Positions 25,613 through 35,153 of a stretch of 64,000 nt of DNA are shown here, piece after piece; position 1 is the stretch's first letter, and each line of letters opens with the position of its first letter. Under the pieces are notes generated by a model, which had not been told where the DNA came from, ran no database searches, and saw only the letters and a program-made list of their open reading frames with translations. Origin of the DNA: [Leptolyngbya] sp. PCC 7376 (lineage in GTDB: Bacteria > Cyanobacteriota > Cyanobacteriia > Cyanobacteriales > MRBY01); assembly GCF_000316605.1 (NCBI RefSeq), contig NC_019683.1:2092036-2156035 (forward strand), written 5' to 3'. The translations under genes and the position numbers were made by a program.

Positions 25613-26383
25613 ATATATCCAATCCTGTGGCTGGATGGCATGAGAATAAAAATCAGAGAGGAAGGACGGGATACGAATCAGACTCTCTATCTAGCACTGG
25701 GAGTGAAGCAGTCCGGTCACAAGGAGGTCTTAGGAATGTGGCTATCCTCGGGAGGAGAGGGGGCAAAATTTTGGTTATCAGTGCTGAATGAAATCCACCA
25801 TCGGGGAGTCGAACATATCTGTATAGCTTGTGTGGATGGGTTGAAGGGATTTCCCGCTGCCATTGAAGCGGTGTTCCCAAAAACGAGAGTGCAATTATGT
25901 ATCGTTCATCTGATACGAAATAGCCTGAAATTCGTTTCTTGGAAAGACCGTAAGTCCGTGGTGTCAGACCTCAAGCCTATTTACCAGGCCGCCACAGTTT
26001 CCGAGGCAGAATCCGCCTTAACTGCTTTTGCGGAGCGTTGGGACGGTATCTACCCCACTATTTCCCAAATATGGCTGAATCATTGGGAAAACATCATTCC
26101 ATTATTTGATGATCCAGCTCCCATCCGCCGCATCATTTACACCACCAATGCCATTGAGGCGGTCAATCGCTCTTTGGGCAAGGTGTGAAAAACCAAGGGC
26201 ATGTTCCCCCATGCAGATGCTGCCCTGAAATTGCTGTATTTAGCCCTGAAGCATTTGATGAAGAGATGGACGATACCAATACAATACCCCATTGGAAAAG
26301 GGGCTTAAGCTATTTTGCCATTGATAATCCAGAGTATTTTCTTCACTAATTTTCTTTGCTTACACAAAATTCTTGACACTCCC
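25613..26383 (+). pseudogene. IS256-family transposase, 3' fragment
   Basis: The piece encodes YPILWLDGMRIKIREEGRD...through NAIEAVNRSLGKV, then a TGA, then KTKGMFPHADAALKLLYLALKH and a frameshifted tail. It is almost identical to 34384-35153, including the internal TGA. The catalytic N-terminal half with the first Asp is only partly present, so this copy is inactive. Confidence 0.85.
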
Positions 26384-26739
26384 AACGTCGAAGGCATCCA
26401 CTCCACAAAACGTTGGTAACTCACGGCTCTGGGAAAAGCTCTTCGCCAGTGATGACGCACATTGATGAGATAGAAATATTTAAAATTGCGATAGTGAGAT
26501 TGGTGAAAAGCAATCAATATCGTCATTATCTCGCTGAGACTAAGGCTTCTGGGGCGACGCCGTCGCTTTTGCTTTGAGGCCAGTAATTGCTGTTGCCATT
26601 GAGGTTCAAAGACTTGGCAGAAATCATCAACAGCACAAAACAAAAGTTCTAGACTGGTCATGGGAGAAGGTAGTGGACTGGTTATCAACTTCCACAATAT
26701 GCACTTTTTCCTTTTTCTTTCTTAACCCGAACTTACGTT
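26384..26739 (-). pseudogene. IS982 transposase, 5' fragment
   Basis: It encodes SLELLFCAVDDFCQVFEPQW...SLSLSEIMTILIAFHQSHYRNFKYFYL...FVEWMP, the N-terminal half of an IS982 transposase. It breaks at the point where IS256 was inserted. The outer end is the IS982 terminal repeat (AACGTAAGTTCGGGTTAAG inward). Confidence 0.85.
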
Positions 26740-26762
26740 AACATTACTCTCTTGAAACTCTC

Positions 26763-26864
26763 AAAAGTCGTATTCGGAAGCAACTCAGACATAGTCCATC
26801 CCTCAGAGATGCCATGGATATGACTCTGCGTATAGCAACTTCTTAACTCTTTTGGCCACTGCTA
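26763..26864 (+). mobile_element. IS630 remnant (3' end)
   Basis: It encodes KSRIRKQLRHSPSLRDAMDM and TLRIATS-stop, the tail of an IS630 transposase, followed by the terminal repeat CCACTGCTATA. It matches 36705-36808 of the decayed IS630. Confidence 0.8.
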
Positions 26865-26943
26865 TAGTATGGAGCATCAGAAATACTGAGACATTAAAGC
26901 ACTTCTGCAGGTTCAAGAAGATTAGATCTTTGAGAATTGGGGC

Positions 26944-28005
26944 TTAAGTAAAGGCCGGAGTAGAAACTTTCGCCGCGATCGCCTGAGCAATTTCAACAAG
27001 AGCTTTTGCAGAAGCAGATTCAGGATGAGAAACCACGATCGGCATCCCATTATCACCACCTTCACGCAGCGCAATCTCTAACGGCACACATCCAAGTAAA
27101 GGTACATCTAACTCTTTTGCTGTCTTCTCACCGCCGCCAGAACCAAACAAGTCATATTGCTTCTCAGGCATATCAGGCGGAATGAAGTAACTCATGTTTT
27201 CCACAATACCAAGAAGATTCACATCCATTTGTTGGAACATCTTCAAGCCACGACGAGAATCTAGCAAAGATACCGTTTGGGGGGTTGTCACAATAATTGC
27301 GCCCGCCATCGGCACAGCCTGAGCCATGGTTAACTGGGCATCACCTGTACCAGGAGGCATATCAACTAACAGATAATCGAGTTCGCCCCAATTCACTTGA
27401 TATAAAAACTGTCTGACCATGCTATTGATCATCGGACCACGCCACATCACTGGCTGGTCAGGATCAATCAGAAATGCCATCGAAACGATTTTTACGCCGT
27501 GGTTAAATTCAGGTTGGAGAATATCTTTGCCATCTGTTTTATCAACTTTAATATCGACTTCGCCAACGCCCATCATATTGGGAACATTTGGGCCATAAAT
27601 ATCTGCGTCTAAAAGGCCAACTTTCGCACCACTCTGGGCAAGGGCGATCGCCACATTTACAGCGACACTGCTTTTCCCAACACCTCCTTTACCACTAGAG
27701 ATCGCAATAATATTTTTTACATCGTCAATGCCCTGCGGGCTAGGGAGAGGCTTCGGTGTAGGAGGAGCTGCAATCACAGAAACATCCACAGCATCAACAC
27801 CATCAAGGGCCATCACAGCCTTTTCGCAATCTTCCACAATTAAATCTTTAATCATGCCCTGTGGTGTGGCTAAGGCAAGGGTAAAAGACACAGTCTTACC
27901 ATCAATGACTACATCCCGCACTTTGCCTGCTTCTACCAAGCTCTGCTTACGTTCAGCATCTTTAACAGGTTTCAGAGCATCAAGCACTACTTGAGAATCA
28001 ATCAT
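26944..28005 (-). CDS. mrp: Mrp/ApbC iron-sulfur cluster carrier ATPase
   Basis: 353 residues. The N-terminal MIP18/DUF59-type domain (about 1-85) is followed by the ParA-like ATPase with deviant Walker A SSGKGGVGKSS, LLDADIYGPN, and a C-terminal CxxC-type region replaced here by MSYFIPPDMPEKQYDLFGSG. Mrp proteins bind and transfer Fe-S clusters; in cyanobacteria they are typically single-copy. The gene is next to crtR but each has its own gap. Confidence 0.93.
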   Translation of the reverse strand: MIDSQVVLDALKPVKDAERKQSLVEAGKVRDVVIDGKTVSFTLALATPQGMIKDLIVEDCEKAVMALDGVDAVDVSVIAAPPTPKPLPSPQGIDDVKNIIAISSGKGGVGKSSVAVNVAIALAQSGAKVGLLDADIYGPNVPNMMGVGEVDIKVDKTDGKDILQPEFNHGVKIVSMAFLIDPDQPVMWRGPMINSMVRQFLYQVNWGELDYLLVDMPPGTGDAQLTMAQAVPMAGAIIVTTPQTVSLLDSRRGLKMFQQMDVNLLGIVENMSYFIPPDMPEKQYDLFGSGGGEKTAKELDVPLLGCVPLEIALREGGDNGMPIVVSHPESASAKALVEIAQAIAAKVSTPAFT

Positions 28006-28056
28006 GGCTTTGGAGACAATTAGGAAAATGGATAGAGAATTGACGACTAAAACAAA

Positions 28057-28947
28057 TTACTTAGCGTCAGATTTAGGGTGAAAGCGGATACCCACAAAAA
28101 TATCGTAAAGGAATCCGAGGAAATCTTTCCCTCTCAGCAAGCCAAGGGATTGAGGAGAATCTTTCTGATCGAGGAGGGGCTTAATATGATAGTAAGCAGG
28201 CTGATATTTGTACCAAGGAATAGAGGGCCAAAGGTGGTGCACAAGGTGATAATTCTGGCCAAGGATCAGTAAGTTTAGGAGTTTCCCAGGATAGACACGA
28301 GCATTTTTCCAACGATCACGTTCTTCAAAAGGACGGTGGGGCAAATAATCAAAAAATAGACCCAATGCAATACCGACAACCAGAGCTGGCACAAACCAGA
28401 AATTCATGATGTAGCCGATAAAGTCAAAGTGGATACCAAGATAGACAATAACGCCCAAAAAGGCACGGCTAAGGAACCATTCCAATAATTCATAGTTCTT
28501 CCAAAGACGGCGCCTAAAGAAGAAAAACTCGTGGTAGAAAAAGCGAGCAGCAATCATCCAGAGCGGCCCACCTGTAGAGACAAAATGGTCGGGATCATTG
28601 TCAGGATCATTTACATGAGCATGATGCTGTAAATGAACCCTTGTAAAGACAGGGAAGGCAAAACCCAACATCAAGGCACTCGAATGGCCCAAAATTGTAT
28701 TGACAGTGCGGTTGCTATGAGCCGCGCGGTGGGAGGCATCATGGATGACGGTACCGGCGAGATGTAATGCCAAAACATTTTCGGAAAAACAAACCCAGTC
28801 GTACCAGCCCCAAATCCAATAACCACACACGGAAGTTGCAATCAAAACAACGCTGATGATAACCATCCATACGTTTGGATTCATGCCACCAGGTGCGCGT
28901 AGATACTCCTTTGACATTCTGAGTGATGACGTAGCCACCGCCGTCAT
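28057..28947 (-). CDS. crtR: Beta-carotene hydroxylase CrtR
   Basis: 296 residues, an integral membrane di-iron enzyme. The His boxes are HDASH, HLQHHAH and NYHLVHHLWP. DPDNDPDHFVS and the C-terminal YYHIKPLLDQKDSPQSLG are typical of cyanobacterial CrtR. It hydroxylates the beta rings of beta-carotene and deoxymyxol to make zeaxanthin and myxoxanthophyll, using ferredoxin-fed electrons, in the thylakoid or cytoplasmic membrane. Confidence 0.92.
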   Translation of the reverse strand: MTAVATSSLRMSKEYLRAPGGMNPNVWMVIISVVLIATSVCGYWIWGWYDWVCFSENVLALHLAGTVIHDASHRAAHSNRTVNTILGHSSALMLGFAFPVFTRVHLQHHAHVNDPDNDPDHFVSTGGPLWMIAARFFYHEFFFFRRRLWKNYELLEWFLSRAFLGVIVYLGIHFDFIGYIMNFWFVPALVVGIALGLFFDYLPHRPFEERDRWKNARVYPGKLLNLLILGQNYHLVHHLWPSIPWYKYQPAYYHIKPLLDQKDSPQSLGLLRGKDFLGFLYDIFVGIRFHPKSDAK

Positions 28948-29212
28948 AACTGTCTATACTCCTTACTACTTAAATTCTAAAAAATTTCGCAATCTTGCGT
29001 AGTTTACAATACTTAAGCCTATTCCATAAAGCTTGACGTCTCCGGCACACTAAAGATGTTGTGTAATAAAAGCCTGAGATAATAGGCATTTCAAGATGTT
29101 TTCTACGGCTTGAAGTAAAACAAAAAGGTGAGGCGATCGCCCCACCAGATGTTGAAAAAATTGAAATATTTAACAGCTTAATGCTGCAATATTCGTAAAA
29201 AAATAAATATGC

Positions 29213-30013
29213 TTAGTCGATCTCAATAGTCATCGGTGAGCCATCATCAGCTTTGGTTTTGCTGTTGTTACCAGACTGTTGGCGGAAATCAGTGTAAAGG
29301 CGATCGCGCCACTCAAAAAACGGTGCATATTCAGCATTGTCGCCCAATCCCGGAATGCCTTTCCCTTTGAGATATTCAGGAATATCGAGATAATTACCAG
29401 CAGGAAACTTAAGCAAAATACTTAGAGCAGCCACACTAAGGTCAGCTAGCGTTGGCTGGTCACCGAGTAAATAAGGCTGATTTTGCACAATTGCGGTCAG
29501 CGCTTCTAAATCTTGCTTGAGGCCACGTTGTGCAAACTTCACTGCATCACCGCCCAGACCCACACCAGCACCGAAAAAGTCGAGCACATCACCGGGAACA
29601 GCACCCAAAATATTCTTCAAAAAATCAGGCACTTCCTTCGGTAACATCGAGGTGCGGAAATTAGAGTTCTGATTTAGTGCGCCAACAAATGCGGTACGAC
29701 CTTTTACCCCAATCGATTCATCCGCCCACTCTTCCATGATCAAACATTGCGCCCGTTGCATCACGTCAACAGGAATGATTGGTTTGTCGGGATACTTACG
29801 GTCTAAATAAAAAGCAATCTCAGTTGAATCACTAATGACGGTATCGCCATCTTTGAGCACAGGTACTTGGCGCTGGCCGGACATCTTGTAGAGCTCCAAT
29901 TGACCGATACCAGGTGTAACCTCAATCTTTTTGTACTCTAGACCTTTGTAATCTAGGATAAGACGAATTTTTTCGGAAAATTGCGACAGTTCAAACTGAT
30001 GTAGCTCTAGCAT
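29213..30013 (-). CDS. Glutathione S-transferase family protein
   Basis: 266 residues from the ATG at 30013 (MLELHQFELSQFSEKIRLIL). The N-terminal thioredoxin-like domain has SEKIRLILDYKGLEY, GQRQVPVLKDGDTVISDSTEIAFYL, with cis-Pro and the Glu-Ser/Thr glutathione contacts. The helical C-terminal domain contains YLLGDQPTLADLSVAAL. Cyanobacterial members often act on oxidised or chlorinated compounds; the substrate is unknown. It is divergent from ssb. Confidence 0.87.
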   Translation of the reverse strand: MLELHQFELSQFSEKIRLILDYKGLEYKKIEVTPGIGQLELYKMSGQRQVPVLKDGDTVISDSTEIAFYLDRKYPDKPIIPVDVMQRAQCLIMEEWADESIGVKGRTAFVGALNQNSNFRTSMLPKEVPDFLKNILGAVPGDVLDFFGAGVGLGGDAVKFAQRGLKQDLEALTAIVQNQPYLLGDQPTLADLSVAALSILLKFPAGNYLDIPEYLKGKGIPGLGDNAEYAPFFEWRDRLYTDFRQQSGNNSKTKADDGSPMTIEID

Positions 30014-30126
30014 TATGACTCGGCTTCGTTGTAGATAAATCAACCACACCTTACAAAAATTCTACAGAAATTGCTACGAACAACTGTGGCAGAATAAGGG
30101 CAGACCATTAGTACAAAAAGTCTGTT

Positions 30127-30489
30127 ATGAGCATCAATATCGTCAACTTGGTTGGAAGAGCTGGGGGAGATCCAGAGGTTCGCTATTTTGAGTCTGGATC
30201 AGTGAAGTGCAATTTGACTCTGGCAGTAAATCGCCCCACAAGCCGTGATGATAAACCGGATTGGTTCAATTTGGAGATTTGGGGAAAGACAGCAGAGGTC
30301 GCCGCAAATTACGTCAAAAAAGGGAGTCTAATCGGTATTCAAGGAGCGATCAAAATCGAACAGTATACTGATCGCAATGGCTACGACCGAACAAAGCCTG
30401 TAGTGCGGGTAAATCGTTTAGATTTGTTAGGGTCTCGCCGTGATGTCGATCCGAGCGCGGTGGGTAATTATGAAGGTCACGAATTTTAG
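30127..30489 (+). CDS. ssb: Single-stranded DNA-binding protein
   Basis: 120 residues forming one OB fold: INIVNLVGRAGGDPEVRYFE, LAVNRPT, DWFNLEIWGKTAEVAANYVKKGSLIGIQG. It coats ssDNA in replication and repair. The acidic C-terminal tip (DDDIPF) of E. coli SSB is absent; the protein ends YEGHEF, as in other short cyanobacterial SSBs. Confidence 0.9.
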   Translation: MSINIVNLVGRAGGDPEVRYFESGSVKCNLTLAVNRPTSRDDKPDWFNLEIWGKTAEVAANYVKKGSLIGIQGAIKIEQYTDRNGYDRTKPVVRVNRLDLLGSRRDVDPSAVGNYEGHEF

Positions 30490-30603
30490 GGCTTGAGAAA
30501 AAAGTTTGGGGTATGGCGGCGATCGCCACAAAGATATCTTTTCCATACTCCCGAACTTATGTCCTTTACTCTTAAAATGAATCGTTCTGCTACAGCATCA
30601 AAG

Positions 30604-30632
30604 AAAAAGACCTCCCAATATTTGGGAGGTCT
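30604..30632 (-). terminator. Terminator after the 33-residue membrane protein
   Basis: An 11-bp perfect stem AGACCTCCCAA/TTGGGAGGTCT with a two-base gap in the loop; on the minus strand it is followed by TTTTTC. It lies about 150 bp after the small gene and supports its transcription. Confidence 0.85.
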
Positions 30633-30781
30633 ACAGAACAGCACTTTGAGTAAACAAAGCTTTTGAAAATTAGAGAATGAATACCGGATCAAGACCGTCA
30701 ATGGCTGTGAGGAGATTTAGAAGAAGAAATTATTACTCAAGATGATTTCGAAAAAAGAGAAGAAAAGGTTGCAGCTAGTTT

Positions 30782-30883
30782 TTAGTGATAGGCGAAAATC
30801 CAACTTAAAAATGGTGCATACAGCGCGCCACAGATAATGACGATGAGAGAAAACTGGAACACAGACCAAAGTTCAGTTGTCAT
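30782..30883 (-). CDS. 33-residue single-helix membrane protein
   Basis: ATG at 30883 follows AAGGTG by 8 bases. The product begins MTTELWSVFQ and has one helix (FSLIVIICGALYAPFLSWIF). A strong terminator lies downstream on the same strand. Small one-helix proteins in cyanobacteria are often subunits of photosystems, cytochrome b6f or NDH-1, but it does not match PsbI/J/K/L/M/T/X/Y, PsaI/J/M or PetG/L/M/N as I remember them. Too short for standard gene finders. Confidence 0.6.
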   Translation of the reverse strand: MTTELWSVFQFSLIVIICGALYAPFLSWIFAYH

Positions 30884-31383
30884 GATTTTCACCTTTTGAG
30901 AAAGAATTATTGCCCAGAGAAAAAGAAAAATTGTTGCTCAGAGAAGAGGTAAAACCTCGTTTGTTCTCTATGTCTTTAGTATCTCTTGATATTCGCGGAA
31001 ACTCTGTGATGGAGAGGGACAGAGTTGATGTTTGTGATCAGTTTAGAAGGTTAACTGAATTACGGATATTTGGAGATCGCTATCAAATTGTCAAGTGATA
31101 TTAGTCACAAAAAATCTCCAAGTATCAACAACATAGGACACTCGGAGATCTCGGCAACAATTTCTTTCTTGTGAATATTATGCAACATAATCCCCTCAAG
31201 TGTAGTGGGTGGTGACTCCCCTATGACGCCTTTAGATGTAAGAATTCGGCTATTTACAAGGATTAAGGTGCATGATGACCTTGGTAATTATAGTCATCAA
31301 GTTTTCTGATTTTTAGGAAATGGCGATCGCCTAACCTGTTCTGTAATACTGAGGAATGAAGTATCAGTGATCCCAGCAGAACT
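30884..31383. other. Gene-free region upstream of flv1
   Basis: 500 bases between the small membrane gene and flv1. It holds a minus-strand terminator-like hairpin (31106-31151) and one HIP1 site. The short frame at 30910-31098 has no family or RBS support. The flv1 promoter should lie near 31300-31370. Confidence 0.5.
31106..31151 (-). terminator. Terminator-like hairpin of an unassigned transcript
   Basis: On the minus strand ATCTCC-g-AGT pairs with ACT-t-GGAGAT and is followed by TTTTTTG. No recognised minus-strand gene lies immediately upstream. A 27-codon frame (MLHNIHKKEIVAEISECP...) with a GAGGGG ribosome site starts near 31190 and overlaps it. Confidence 0.5.
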
Positions 31384-33114
31384 ATGGCCGTTGAGACAAG
31401 ACCCAGAGATGTACAGCCCTATCCTCTTAGTGCTGATACCCTTGCGCTGCGATCACGGACTTGGGATCGCTTGAAATTTGAAATCGAATACGGCTTACAA
31501 AAAGGAACAACGGCCAATAGCTATCTCATCCGCAGTGACAAAACAGCTCTGATTGATCCTCCTGGTGAATCGTTCACAGAAGTTTTTATCCAAGCCTTAC
31601 AAGAACGTTTTGATCTGCGCACCTTAGACTACATTATCCTCGGCCACACAAATCCCAACCGTTGTGCGACGTTAAAAGCACTTTTAGAATTGGCTCCTCA
31701 AGCTGTGGTTGTCTGTTCTAATCCTGCGGCGATCGCCCTCAAAGACTTATTAAAAGACACAGAGCCCACTCTCCACATCATCAAAAAAGGTGACACTCTC
31801 GACTTAGGGAAAGGACATAACCTCGAATTTGTTTTAACTCCTAGCCCTCGTTATCCGGGACATCTCTGTACCTTCGATCCGGCCACAGAAATTTTATTTA
31901 CCGATAAATTTTTTGGAGCCCATGTCTGTGGTGACCAAGTGCTTGATGAAGGGTGGCAAGTTTATGAAGAAGATCGTCGCTACTATTTTGATTGCATCCA
32001 TGCGACGGCCCTTCGTCAAACCCTTTTAGCTTTGGGCAAAATTGCAGACAAACCCGCAACTATTTATGCCACAGGTCATGGCCCCTTAGTACGCTACAGT
32101 CGCCAAGAACTTTTAAACAATTATCAAACTTGGGCAGAGAAACAGAAAAACGAAATCTCTGTTGCCCTCATTTACGCATCTGCCTATGGCAACACCGCCA
32201 CTGTCGCCCAGGCTCTTGCCCGAGGCATTTCTAAAGCTGGTGTGATGGTCGAAACATTTAATGCTGAACATGCTGAACCCGAAGACATTAAAACGGCGAT
32301 CGCCAACTGTAGCGGCTTCATTATGGGTTCTCCAACTCTTGGTGGTCATGCACCGACCCAAATCCAGACAGCCCTTGGTATCGTCTTAGCCAATGCTGAA
32401 AAAACGAAGTTAGCAGGGGTTTTCGGATCCTTTGGTTGGAGTGGAGAAGCTATTGATTTGCTTGATGGAAAATTTAAAGACGCAGGCTATCAAATTGGCT
32501 TTGATCCAATCCGCGTCAAATTTAAGCCTACCGATGTCACGTTAAAAACTTGCGAAGAGACAGGTACAGATTTTGCCCAAGCTCTCAAGAAAGCTGCCAA
32601 ACGCCGTAAGCCAAAAGAGAATGTTGCTTCCACCTCCCAAACCGCAAACCTTGAACAAGCTCTCGGTCGGATAGTTGGTTCCCTCTGTGTGATCACAACA
32701 AAACAAGACGAACTTTCTGGCGCAATGTTGGCCTCATGGGTTTCCCAAGCAACATTTAACCCACCTGGTTTCACGGTGGCCGTAGCCAAGGAGCGAGCTA
32801 TTGAATCTTTGATGAATACGGGTACAGATTTTGTGATTAATGTGCTTCAAGAAGGGAATCACCTTGGCTTGATGAAACATTTCCTCAAACCATTTGGCCC
32901 TGGTGAAGATCGCTTTGAAGGGGTCGAAACAACGGAGGCTGAAAATGGCTGTCAAATTCTCTCCGATGCTCTCGCTTATCTCGAATGTAAAGTAGCCAAT
33001 CGCATGGAATGTGGCGATCACTGGGTAATTTACGCAACCACTGACAAAGGTCAATTGCTCCAAAGCAATGGCATCACAGCAATTCACCACCGTAAGTCTG
33101 GCACACATTACTAA
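31384..33114 (+). CDS. flv1: Flavodiiron protein, Flv1-type
   Basis: 576 residues with the cyanobacterial three-part layout. The metallo-beta-lactamase-like domain is about 25-255, flavodoxin about 258-400 (YASAYGNTATVAQAL), and the flavin reductase domain about 430-570 (GSLCVITTKQDELSGAMLASWVSQATFNPPG). The usual diiron ligands HxExD are replaced by HTNPN, as in Flv1/Flv2 of the Flv1-Flv3 and Flv2-Flv4 heteromers. Flv1-Flv3 reduces oxygen to water downstream of photosystem I. flv3 is not in the window. IS982 follows 98 bp after the stop. Confidence 0.85.
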   Translation: MAVETRPRDVQPYPLSADTLALRSRTWDRLKFEIEYGLQKGTTANSYLIRSDKTALIDPPGESFTEVFIQALQERFDLRTLDYIILGHTNPNRCATLKALLELAPQAVVVCSNPAAIALKDLLKDTEPTLHIIKKGDTLDLGKGHNLEFVLTPSPRYPGHLCTFDPATEILFTDKFFGAHVCGDQVLDEGWQVYEEDRRYYFDCIHATALRQTLLALGKIADKPATIYATGHGPLVRYSRQELLNNYQTWAEKQKNEISVALIYASAYGNTATVAQALARGISKAGVMVETFNAEHAEPEDIKTAIANCSGFIMGSPTLGGHAPTQIQTALGIVLANAEKTKLAGVFGSFGWSGEAIDLLDGKFKDAGYQIGFDPIRVKFKPTDVTLKTCEETGTDFAQALKKAAKRRKPKENVASTSQTANLEQALGRIVGSLCVITTKQDELSGAMLASWVSQATFNPPGFTVAVAKERAIESLMNTGTDFVINVLQEGNHLGLMKHFLKPFGPGEDRFEGVETTEAENGCQILSDALAYLECKVANRMECGDHWVIYATTDKGQLLQSNGITAIHHRKSGTHY

Positions 33115-33830
33115 GGTTGGGAAAGGGAACGGGCAAAAGAATTATCGGAGGTTCAATTCACAAAATTGAGCTTTTGAGAAGGATGGATTTTTATCTATCG
33201 AAGAACTAGTTTAACGTGAGTTCGGGATAAGGAATAAAGGTTCTAATCAAGTTTTAGAGAAGGTTTCTTGGGCTGATGACAGTAGGCAATGAGACCGCAA
33301 AGTAGATTGACACAAAAATTGGCAGGACTGCGGTGGCGGGAATGCTCAATCTGAGAAATATTCTTCAGTTGGTCAATGACGGTCTCAATCAAAGCTCGCT
33401 TGCGGGCCAAAACTTTGTCACGCCAAAGCATCCGGTGATTCTTCATATTGCGACGAGGCTTAGCTAGAAGCCTCATATCATATTCTTCTTGTAAATACTG
33501 TGCCAGAGGTTGAGAGACGTAACTTTTATCAGCAAAGACTTTTCCCGATAACTCTTTCAAAAGCTCCACTACCGGCTTTCTATCATTGGTGTTGCCAGGC
33601 GTGATTTTAACATTGAGTAATTCGCCATGGTCATTGATAACCAGATGTAGTTTGAAGCCAAAGAACCACCCCACAGAGGTTTTACCTCGAGCGGCATGAC
33701 CATCAAAAACGCGATGTTGAGAGATGCGGCGATTGTGACAAACCTTGATACTGGTGGCATCAATGAAACTAATACCTGTGCATTGACCATAACAGTGCTG
33801 TAGGTAGACACATAGAGGTACTAACGTCGA

Positions 33831-35153
33831 GGGTATGTAAATTAATTTGTGTAAGCGGTCAAAATCCAGAAAAAAGCAAGGAGACCATGACCCATGAAAA
33901 AACAGAATCAAACCAGTAGAGCCGATGAACTGATTGATGAATTACTGCAAGATTGTCCAGACTCGGAATCAATTCTGGGAGAATCAGGCTTGCTACAGCA
34001 GTTGAGTAAGAGATTAATTGAAAGAGCCTTGCAAGGGGAATTGAGTCATCATCTGAATCAAGTCAAAGAAGCAGGTAAGCAGAATAGTCGAAACGGCTAT
34101 TCCAAGAAAACAATCAAATCAACCCAAGGGGAAATGGATATCAGCATCCCAAGGGATAGGAAAAGTGAATTTGAGCCGCTGTTAGTGCCCAAAGGTCAAA
34201 GGCGTATTCAAGGGCTAGAAGAGAAGATACTGGCTTTGTACAGTCGAGGTATGAGTACCAGAGATATTCAGGCACAAATGCAAGAACTGTATGGGGTGGA
34301 GATTTCAGCTGGGCTAGTGAGTGAAGTGACCTCGGCAGTGATGGAGGAAATCAAAGCATGGCAGCATCGTCCTCTGGAGGAGATATATCCAATCCTGTGG
34401 CTGGATGGCATGAGAATAAAAATCAGAGAGGAAGGACGGGATACGAATCAGACTCTCTATCTAGCACTGGGAGTGAAGCAGTCCGGTCACAAGGAGGTCT
34501 TAGGAATGTGGCTATCCTCGGGAGGAGAGGGGGCAAAATTTTGGTTGTCAGTGCTGAATGAAATCCACCATCGGGGGGTCGAACATATCTGCATAGCTTG
34601 TGTGGATGGGTTGAAGGGATTTCCCGCTGCCATTGAAGCGGTGTTCCCAAAAACGAGAGTGCAATTATGTATCGTTCATCTGATACGAAATAGCCTGAAA
34701 TTCGTTTCTTGGAAAGACCGTAAGTCCGTGGTGTCAGACCTCAAGCCTATTTACCAGGCCGCCACAGTTTCCGAGGCAGAATCCGCCTTAACTGCTTTTG
34801 CGGAGCGTTGGGACGGTATCTACCCCACTATTTCCCAAATATGGCTGAATCATTGGGAAAACATCATTCCATTATTTGATGATCCAGCTCCCATCCGCCG
34901 CATCATTTACACCACCAATGCCATTGAGGCGGTCAATCGCTCTTTGGGCAAGGTGTGAAAAACCAAGGGCATGTTCCCCCATGCAGATGCTGCCCTGAAA
35001 TTGCTGTATTTAGCCCTGAAGCATTTGATGAAGAGATGGACGATACCAATACAATACCCCATTGGAAAAGGGGCTTAAGCTATTTTGCCATTGATAATCC
35101 AGAGTATTTTCTTCACTAATTTTCTTTGCTTACACAAAATTCTTGACACTCCC
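33831..35153 (+). mobile_element. IS256-family element nested in IS982
   Basis: 1,323 bp. The ends are imperfect inverted repeats (GGGTATGTAAATTAATTTGTG and GGGAGTGTCAAGAATTTTGTG inward). The 8-bp target duplication AACGTCGA is exact (33823-33830, 35154-35161). Confidence 0.92.
33894..35119 (+). pseudogene. IS256-family transposase with internal stop
   Basis: Intact for 354 codons: EDLLxx-like LLQQLSKRLIERALQGELSHHL, SRNGYSKKTIKSTQGEMDIS (with the first DDE region), LYSRGMSTRDIQAQMQ, WLDGMRIKIREEG, ACVDGLKGFP, NAIEAVNRSLGKV. Then comes TGA where a Thr codon is usual, after which the same frame goes on (KTKGMFPHADAALKLLYLAL) and a second slip leads to HWKRGLSYFAI and a stop at 35119. The other copy at 26185 has the same TGA, so the lesion is older than the copying, or the truncated protein works. 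Confidence 0.85.

Larger units (their letters stand above)
25361..26762. mobile_element. Chimeric IS mosaic bounded by inverted IS1 ends
   Basis: The 24-bp IS1 end GAGAGTTTCAAGAGAGTAATGTTA starts at 25361 and its exact inverse ends at 26762. Between them lie, in order, 186 bp of IS1, a 66-bp IS630-derived mini-element, the right 771 bp of an IS256 element and the 5' half of an IS982 transposase. The last two are joined exactly as at 34383-35509. No target duplication is visible. Confidence 0.8.

Noticed and set aside
30910-31098. 62-codon frame upstream of flv1
   Set aside because: No ribosome site, no homology, and it overlaps nothing that would support it.
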